Below are positions 5,634 through 10,174 of a stretch of 10,174 nucleotides of DNA, piece after piece. The notes beneath the pieces were generated by a model, which was not told where the DNA came from, searched no databases, and saw nothing but the letters and a program-made list of their open reading frames with translations. Every line of letters begins with the position of its first letter. Within the stretch, counting starts at the first letter, position 1. A program made the position numbers and the translations under genes. Source of the stretch: Pseudobdellovibrio sp. (GTDB lineage: Bacteria; Bdellovibrionota; Bdellovibrionia; Bdellovibrionales; Bdellovibrionaceae); assembly GCA_025449725.1 (NCBI GenBank), contig JANWIU010000072.1:1-10174 (forward strand), written 5' to 3'.

Positions 5634-6164
5634 ATGCAACTGCCTACATCCCAAAATAATCAACGAACAAAATTGACCTTCGACACGGTGAAATTCCCGC
5701 AAGTTGATGTGTCACGTAAATTTAATGCACCGGTCGAACGCGTTTGGAAGGCCTGGACAAATCCGGAGCTTATCAAACAGTGGTGGGGGCCTGAAACTTA
5801 TTCCTGCCCTACAGCTTCACTGGATGTGAGACCGGGCGGTAAATCGCTTTTAGCTATGAAAGGGCCGGACGGGCAAGTTCAGTACAGCGGCGGCACCTAC
5901 TTAGAGGTCATTCCTAATAAAAAAATCGTCAGTACCGATCAATTTATGGATAAAGATGGAAAAGCAATATCTCCGAAAGACGCCGGGATGCCGGGCGAAT
6001 GGGCCGAGGTTATGAAAGTGAACATTGAATTTAAGAGTCTTGGAGATGATCAGTCTGAAATCCATATTGTTCATGATGGAATTCCTAAGGATCAGCATGA
6101 TGACTGTGTGAAGGGCTGGACATCCTCTCTGATGAAGCTACAGAGGCTTGTAGAACACAGCTAA
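5634..6164 (+). CDS. AHSA1-type SRPBCC protein
   Basis: This 176-residue cytoplasmic protein has the hallmarks of the activator of Hsp90 ATPase 1-like (AHSA1, COG3832) group. These are VSRKFNAPVERVWKAWTNPE (26-45), the WWGPETYSCP block (50-59), DVRPGGKSLLAMKGPDG (64-80), GGTYLEVIPNKKIV (86-99) and the closing GW-x5-LxxL (161-170). The fold makes a hydrophobic cavity; despite the name, bacterial members are not shown to act on Hsp90, and the ligand here is unknown. The ATG at 5634 is chosen because AAGGAA (5623-5628) lies five bases upstream; an in-frame TTG at 5595 has no such site. It is divergent from the hydrolase and may share the operator-like dyad with it. No convincing plus-strand promoter is visible. 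A terminator-like stem follows. Confidence 0.9.
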   Translation: MQLPTSQNNQRTKLTFDTVKFPQVDVSRKFNAPVERVWKAWTNPELIKQWWGPETYSCPTASLDVRPGGKSLLAMKGPDGQVQYSGGTYLEVIPNKKIVSTDQFMDKDGKAISPKDAGMPGEWAEVMKVNIEFKSLGDDQSEIHIVHDGIPKDQHDDCVKGWTSSLMKLQRLVEHS

Positions 6165-6184
6165 AAATTTCAGGCTTGTATAAC

Positions 6185-6227
6185 AAAACTCCGAGTGAAA
6201 AAATCTTAAATTTACTCTCGGAGATTT
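6185..6227 (+). terminator. Terminator-like hairpin after the AHSA1 gene
   Basis: AAAACTCCGAG (6185-6195) pairs with CTCGGAGATTT (6217-6227): ten pairs with one mismatch, enclosing an AT-rich loop of 21 nt. The T stretch after the GC core is short (ATTT), so efficiency is uncertain. It begins 20 bp after the AHSA1 stop and separates that gene from the exported trio. Confidence 0.45.
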
Positions 6228-6230
6228 AAA

Positions 6231-6309
6231 CCGCCAAGGGCTGGGACTATTGCTGGAACATTTCATGCATCGCAAAAATCACTAACCCTATACCCTCTTA
6301 GTTTGGCGG
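6231..6309 (+). promoter_or_regulatory. Leader able to pair over the ribosome binding site of the PLC-like gene
   Basis: CCGCCAA (6231-6237) is the exact complement of TTGGCGG (6303-6309). The latter holds the only Shine-Dalgarno-like bases (GGCGGA, 6305-6310) before the ATG at 6314. The helix can be extended by GGG (6238-6240) with CCC (6293-6295) after a seven-base bulge. If transcription starts upstream of 6231, the paired state would hide the ribosome binding site. No known riboswitch class is recognised and no clear promoter is visible upstream. Confidence 0.4.
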
Positions 6310-6313
6310 ATTC

Positions 6314-7390
6314 ATGAAACGTTTTTTTTCGATAATAGTTCTGACCTTGTTTTCACAGGCTCATGCTTTTGAGTCTGTTCCTGACTGGTTCTTTGTTCCC
6401 AGCACTTACAGTGGACATGAAGAAATTACACGGCAAGCATTGAACAGCACGGCAAGACGGCTGCATCAAGCTGAAAGCAGTCCAACGATTTTCAATTTGG
6501 AAACCCTGCAGTTTAATGTGAAGCCCGAGGCACGCGGAATTCTCGGCCATAAATCTAAAAATATGGTTATTCATGGAAACTTTGCGACAGACTTTCCTAA
6601 GCAAACCAAAGTTCTCTCCCTTAAGGATTTTTGGAATAATAAAGATATCAATAATTTTGAAAACGCAGATAATCAGGTGCTGCATTTTCTTCGGAATTAT
6701 AAAGACAGCGTCACTTTGATGTCGGCACATGAAACCTGTGTAAAGGCACGTGAAAATATTAAATATATAACAGCCGAAGCTTTAAAAGCCTTGAAAAACC
6801 AAGAGGCTAATAAGGCGCTGTTTTTGATCGGCCATGCTGTTCATGCCATCCAGGATTCATTTTCGTCTGCGCATGTCCAGCGCGATGATGAATCACATAA
6901 TTATAACCTCAAAAACGTCTGCTTTTACGGATCGAAGATGGCCGAGAAGCTGGGAATAAATACGAGATTGGGCCAGAAGCTAAATCTTTGTTACCACAGT
7001 TCGCCTGACTCCAAGGATGCGATTTGGAATTTGAAGCGCTCACAGTACAAGCAAACCCTAAGTAACTGGGGAAACAGTGAAAAGGTAACGGAGTGTGACA
7101 AGAATGAAAACTATCCTGAATCTGAAGAAGGAAAGCAAAGCTGCTTAAAAAGCGAAGCACGCTTGGCAAAGCTGGCTACAGAAAAGTATCTGTTTATTGT
7201 ATTCAGTCAGATTTCGCCGACAAACTTTATTCAAACGGCGGATTCAGACATTGTCGGTTCATTGGATAGCCGTCTTTTCGATGGTCCTGTTGGTGTGCCG
7301 GAGCTGGACCAGAAAATGTCTGAAGGAATCATGCGCTGCGAAGGACTTTCAACAGAAGAATTCGTAGGAACTGAAATCGTTGAAAATTAG
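6314..7390 (+). CDS. Exported zinc phospholipase C/P1 nuclease-like protein
   Basis: This 358-residue protein has a signal peptide (1-18, ending SQAHA). The key evidence is GHAVHAIQDSFSSAH (173-187), which has the H177-x3-D181-x5-H187 spacing of the zinc ligands in Bacillus-type phospholipase C (H-x3-D-x5-H). The GHEEITRQAL helix (34-43) resembles the family's first helix with its ligand His (H35). D119/H124 in NADNQVLHFLRN and H228-x3-D232 could supply remaining ligands. A free N-terminal Trp is a ligand in this superfamily; cleavage after the signal would leave Phe19, so removal of a further six residues to W25 would be needed. Six cysteines lie in the mature part. It could hydrolyse phospholipid head groups or phosphodiesters, but inactive relatives exist. 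It heads a likely three-gene exported unit. Only a poor ribosome binding site (GGCGGA, three bases away) precedes the ATG. Confidence 0.75.
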   Translation: MKRFFSIIVLTLFSQAHAFESVPDWFFVPSTYSGHEEITRQALNSTARRLHQAESSPTIFNLETLQFNVKPEARGILGHKSKNMVIHGNFATDFPKQTKVLSLKDFWNNKDINNFENADNQVLHFLRNYKDSVTLMSAHETCVKARENIKYITAEALKALKNQEANKALFLIGHAVHAIQDSFSSAHVQRDDESHNYNLKNVCFYGSKMAEKLGINTRLGQKLNLCYHSSPDSKDAIWNLKRSQYKQTLSNWGNSEKVTECDKNENYPESEEGKQSCLKSEARLAKLATEKYLFIVFSQISPTNFIQTADSDIVGSLDSRLFDGPVGVPELDQKMSEGIMRCEGLSTEEFVGTEIVEN

Positions 7391-7404
7391 CATTTAAGGT
7401 TCTA

Positions 7405-7429
7405 GGATTAATAAAAATTTATTTAATCC
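7405..7429 (+). repeat. AT-rich hairpin just before the repeat-protein ribosome binding site
   Basis: GGATTAATAAA (7405-7415) pairs with TTTA-T-TTAATCC (7418-7429), eleven pairs with one bulged T and a two-base centre that would open to a larger loop in RNA. It lies in the 53-bp gap between the PLC-like and repeat-protein genes, three bases ahead of AAAGGA (7432-7437). It could tune stability or translation of the second gene; it has no T run and should not terminate. Confidence 0.45.
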
Positions 7430-7443
7430 ATAAAGGACCAATA

Positions 7444-8100
7444 ATGAAACTTTCTAATTTGAGAAGTCATTTGGTATTGTTTTGCCTTTTGACGTTCGTT
7501 GTAGCGCATCCACAAAGCGCATTCGCTGTTAAAGATGACTCGTTCGAGGCGCCGCAGTTGTACCGCGTACAAAAAGGCAACAAAGCCAGTTTCGCGGAAA
7601 TCAGAAATTTAAAAGATGATCAACAAGTTGAATTGTCTAATGGCCGCAAAGTCAGTGCCGGCCGTTTGAAGTCGTTGGCGGATTTTATCCGTAAAGCCAA
7701 AAGCTCACCAAATAAAGTGGCCGTTCAAAGTCCTGCAGGATTTTCAAAGGCGACAACCGGTAAAGTTAAAATTCAAAAGGGATATAATTTAAGAAATATT
7801 GAAAAGCTGGGGTCGACTGAAACGATTCAGCTTCCAAGTGGCCGCACTATTTCTGCCGCTGATTTTAAGAAACTCGATCAACTGAATAAATCGATCAATG
7901 GTAAATCACTGTTAGATAATCAGCCGGTCATTCCGAACCGTAGTGGCGCTACCGTAAAAATTAAATCTCCAAAAGATTTGGCCGCGCTTGAGAGCAAACC
8001 GGACTCCACCGTTATTGAAAATGCCTTAGGCAAGCGGATCACCGTGGGTGAGCTTCGTGCTTACGCTAAGAAGAACAATAAACCATTCGGAGTAAGATAG
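7444..8100 (+). CDS. Exported protein with three diverged internal repeats
   Basis: This 218-residue protein has a signal peptide (about 1-28, ending QSAFA). The mature part is three diverged copies of a roughly 40-residue unit at about 40-82, 109-149 and 172-211. Each opens with a basic strand (VQKGNK, IQKGYN, IKSPKD), then a short helix (AEIRNL, RNIEKL, AALESK), a strand, a turn and the conserved core GR/KR-[VI]-[ST]-[AV] (NGRKVSAGRLKSL, SGRTISAADFKKL, LGKRITVGELRAY). The units are joined by Ser/Lys/Pro linkers. The protein is basic and lacks cysteines after the signal peptide. I do not recognise the unit; a small beta-turn-helix binding module is a reasonable inference. AAAGGA (7432-7437) precedes the ATG by six bases. 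The next gene starts at a GTG overlapping the stop, which points to an operon. Confidence 0.8.
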   Translation: MKLSNLRSHLVLFCLLTFVVAHPQSAFAVKDDSFEAPQLYRVQKGNKASFAEIRNLKDDQQVELSNGRKVSAGRLKSLADFIRKAKSSPNKVAVQSPAGFSKATTGKVKIQKGYNLRNIEKLGSTETIQLPSGRTISAADFKKLDQLNKSINGKSLLDNQPVIPNRSGATVKIKSPKDLAALESKPDSTVIENALGKRITVGELRAYAKKNNKPFGVR

Positions 8101-10174
8101 TGAATACCTTAATCCGAAAAAGCTTTTTATTTTTTATTGCAGGAATTATTTCTTTTCAGTTTGCATTTTTTAGCCCGCAGCGCGCGCAAGCTGGCAGTAT
8201 GGATTCAATTAAATCCATCTTGATACAAATAGAATCTATCGTTCCGAATTCGCCGCTTCCGATTTCAATCGGAGAGTTCTTTGCGCTGTTGGATTTGATC
8301 GAGATGTGCAAAGACACATCTGATGCAGGTTTGATGGCTTGCCTGGACGGCGCTTCTGCCAATCCAACTATTGGGCCATTGCTTGAAAGCGGCAAAGGCA
8401 ATCTTGAAACAGCATTAAAAATTTATATTGATATTAAAAATCAGGACTACGTTCAGTTGATGATAGACGGTGGCAAGCCGATCGGTTGTGCGGCCGCTAA
8501 TATTTTTACCGGCGTCGATATCTGCGGCCTTTTAGAAGAGCTTGCGGCTCTTGCCGGAGCCGTCGGCGAAGCGCTAGAGTACGCGGCCAGTTGGTTAGAA
8601 GATCTTGATGTGGCATTGTTTGGCCAGACTCCGCACATGAATGAGGGAATGTACTACCAAGAGAGATGGCGTCCTTATTTGAAAGATTACGCCGAGAAGC
8701 GATTAAAGGGCGGCGTTACTGATGACACGGCCCTTTCTCCGCATTTAAATAAGTCAGCCTTTAATTACGGCGGAACTTATGCGGAATTTGGTTTGGATAT
8801 TAGATCTTTGAACAGCGTCTATATGAAGTGTTTGGATTACTACACAAGCTTCAAAGACGATAACGCCACAAAATTTTGTAACAACAACCGGAATCTTTTT
8901 AAAACAAAAATTGACCTCATTGTGAAGCAGGCACAGGCCATTAATGCTTTTACAGTGCTACTTGAGCCTTCCATTAAAAATCAAAGCGACGCATGGAAGC
9001 TTAAAGTTGATAATATGTTGACTGATCTGGATGCGAAATGGCCTGGTAAAGGTGTAAAAGACGCCAGCAAGTATCCAACGTGGATGTGGCCCAATTCGAT
9101 CGAAAGTTATAAAGCTAACGTCACTAAAAAAATGGGCTATGCCCTGGGCAGTGAATTCTGTTTAAACGGAGATTACTGGGAATGTATCGATCTTCCTAAG
9201 TCAGTGGGCTCATTGTACAGCTTTGCCTTTCATGCTTATGAAAGTTTTTATGACAGCAAGTTTCAAGGAGATGCTGCGGATATCCTGACGTCCTCTCTGG
9301 ATGAAGTTAAGCCGCAGCTTCAGTCATCTTTTGATGCTTTAAAGAAAAATTTTGAATCTTATTGGGAAGACAAACAATTTCAAGAGTCTTACAGTCTGAT
9401 AGGAGACGTGGCATTGCCGGCGAAAGAGAATCTCTGGAAGCTTCAAGGCACTTGTAAAACTTTGAAACAAGATATGGCCGGTGAAAAGTATTCGGCCCTG
9501 TGTTTGAAGTCAGAACCTCTGAACAGCTGCTTTAAAACAATCGAATCTATCTGGGAAGAAAATCCTTACGAGATGTCTCAATCGCAACTGAAAACTTTTT
9601 TAGCCGATAAAAAAGTGGGAATCGATGCCTGTGTTACTGCGTCCACTAAAGTAGTTAACGAATGGGTGCGCATGGATAACCTGAAAAAACCTTACCTTGA
9701 CGGTTGGAGCAAGTTTTATGCGGACAGTTTTCCTTCTTATCACAATACTGCTGAAACAAAAAATGATGTGCCTAAGCCAGCTTATGAACTTCAATTTCAG
9801 TTAGGGGTGGCGTATAATAATTGTGTTGTCCTCAACATGAAAAAAACCGAATCGGATGTACTTAGTACTTCCGGAAGTGCAATTCAGGGAGTAGTTGGCA
9901 AGTCGGCCTCCGAGTTAATGAATACTTCCGGTATTTCAAAAATTGCCATCACCAAAATTGAAGCGGATAAACCGGGAGGCATCGTAAATCAGCCGGCAAA
10001 TAAAATCGCCGAAGGCTTTTGTTACAGCGATGGATTAAGTGTTGCGGATCCTAAGAAAGCCAAAACAGATCCGTTCGGTGGCGGAGTCGCACCGCCGCAA
10101 CCGCCTAATGATCCGGCCAGTCGTTCGCATTTAGATAATAATAAGGCTCAGTCAGTTGGTAAGAAATCGGGATG
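8100..10174 (+). CDS. Large exported cysteine-rich protein, C-terminus beyond window
   Basis: The frame from the GTG at 8100 is open for 691 codons to the last base, so the protein is incomplete. The GTG shares its first base with the TAG stop of the repeat-protein gene (TAGTG), and GGAG (8089-8092) lies seven bases upstream, which decides the start. Residues 1-31 are a signal peptide (IRKSFLFFIAGIISFQFAFF core, ending QRAQA). The mature part is largely helical by composition, rich in aromatics, and has 14 cysteines (C70, C81, C130, C142, C244, C260, C354, C362, C452, C468, C477, C511, C575, C641), often in near pairs, which suggests disulfides outside the cytoplasm. Residues 655-680 turn into a Gly/Pro-rich, disordered linker (DPFGGGVAPPQPPNDP), so another domain or an anchoring tail may follow. 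I do not recognise any family. Confidence 0.85.
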   Translation, partial: MNTLIRKSFLFFIAGIISFQFAFFSPQRAQAGSMDSIKSILIQIESIVPNSPLPISIGEFFALLDLIEMCKDTSDAGLMACLDGASANPTIGPLLESGKGNLETALKIYIDIKNQDYVQLMIDGGKPIGCAAANIFTGVDICGLLEELAALAGAVGEALEYAASWLEDLDVALFGQTPHMNEGMYYQERWRPYLKDYAEKRLKGGVTDDTALSPHLNKSAFNYGGTYAEFGLDIRSLNSVYMKCLDYYTSFKDDNATKFCNNNRNLFKTKIDLIVKQAQAINAFTVLLEPSIKNQSDAWKLKVDNMLTDLDAKWPGKGVKDASKYPTWMWPNSIESYKANVTKKMGYALGSEFCLNGDYWECIDLPKSVGSLYSFAFHAYESFYDSKFQGDAADILTSSLDEVKPQLQSSFDALKKNFESYWEDKQFQESYSLIGDVALPAKENLWKLQGTCKTLKQDMAGEKYSALCLKSEPLNSCFKTIESIWEENPYEMSQSQLKTFLADKKVGIDACVTASTKVVNEWVRMDNLKKPYLDGWSKFYADSFPSYHNTAETKNDVPKPAYELQFQLGVAYNNCVVLNMKKTESDVLSTSGSAIQGVVGKSASELMNTSGISKIAITKIEADKPGGIVNQPANKIAEGFCYSDGLSVADPKKAKTDPFGGGVAPPQPPNDPASRSHLDNNKAQSVGKKSG

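Noticed and set aside
411..6164. Two 176-residue SRPBCC proteins (411-941 and 5634-6164) as a recent duplication
   Set aside because: They share the superfamily fold and coincidentally the length, but one is membrane-anchored Polyketide_cyc2-like and the other AHSA1-like, with no close sequence similarity by eye.
6353..7169. Minus-strand open frames inside the PLC-like gene
   Set aside because: They are shadows of a gene with a signal peptide and conserved metal-ligand motif; the translations look random.
8156..8638. Minus-strand open frames at the beginning of the large exported protein
   Set aside because: The plus-strand frame is open for 691 codons from a supported GTG with signal peptide, and the antisense frames lack starts with ribosome sites.
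9867..9878. Perfect 12-bp palindrome ACTTCCGGAAGT, with a related TACTTCCGG about 55 bp downstream
   Set aside because: Both are in coding sequence for Ser/Thr-Gly stretches; the shared bases follow from similar codons and show no further structure.

Overview
The window reads as a compact bacterial chromosome segment from a Gram-negative organism. A G+C content in the low-to-mid 40s (estimated by eye), many exported or lipidated proteins and several lineage-style hypotheticals would fit Bdellovibrionota. That placement is an inference; nothing here is diagnostic. I see no rRNA, tRNA, CRISPR array, insertion sequence or phage gene.

Layout. A lipoprotein gene runs off the left edge on the minus strand (285 to 1). 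Divergent from it, behind a good sigma-70-like promoter, is a two-gene unit: a membrane-anchored SRPBCC-fold protein (411-941) and a DUF924 protein (941-1486) that overlap by one base. Next is a soluble hybrid histidine kinase (1589-3199) with PAS, HisKA, HATPase and receiver domains. It converges tail to tail with a small exported cysteine-containing protein (3659-3204). A 219-bp divergent spacer rich in small repeats and dyads leads to a DUF2945-type protein (3879-4109) and a YciI-like protein (4286-4636). The latter converges, with a 5-bp gap, on a membrane-anchored alpha/beta hydrolase (5541-4642). Divergent from the hydrolase is a soluble AHSA1-type SRPBCC protein (5634-6164), followed by a terminator-like hairpin.

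The right-hand 4 kb is the least ordinary part. Three consecutive plus-strand genes all encode exported proteins: a zinc phospholipase C/P1 nuclease-like enzyme (6314-7390), a small protein built from three diverged copies of a roughly 40-residue unit (7444-8100), and a large cysteine-rich protein (8100 to beyond 10174). The last starts at a GTG overlapping the preceding stop and reads open for 691 codons to the edge. Spacing, overlap and shared export signals suggest one operon for an exported or surface-acting system that I do not recognise. The leader of the first gene can pair over its ribosome binding site.

The left and central genes look like ordinary housekeeping, stress or signalling accessory genes in short units. 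The best candidate for something undescribed is the exported trio and its leader RNA.
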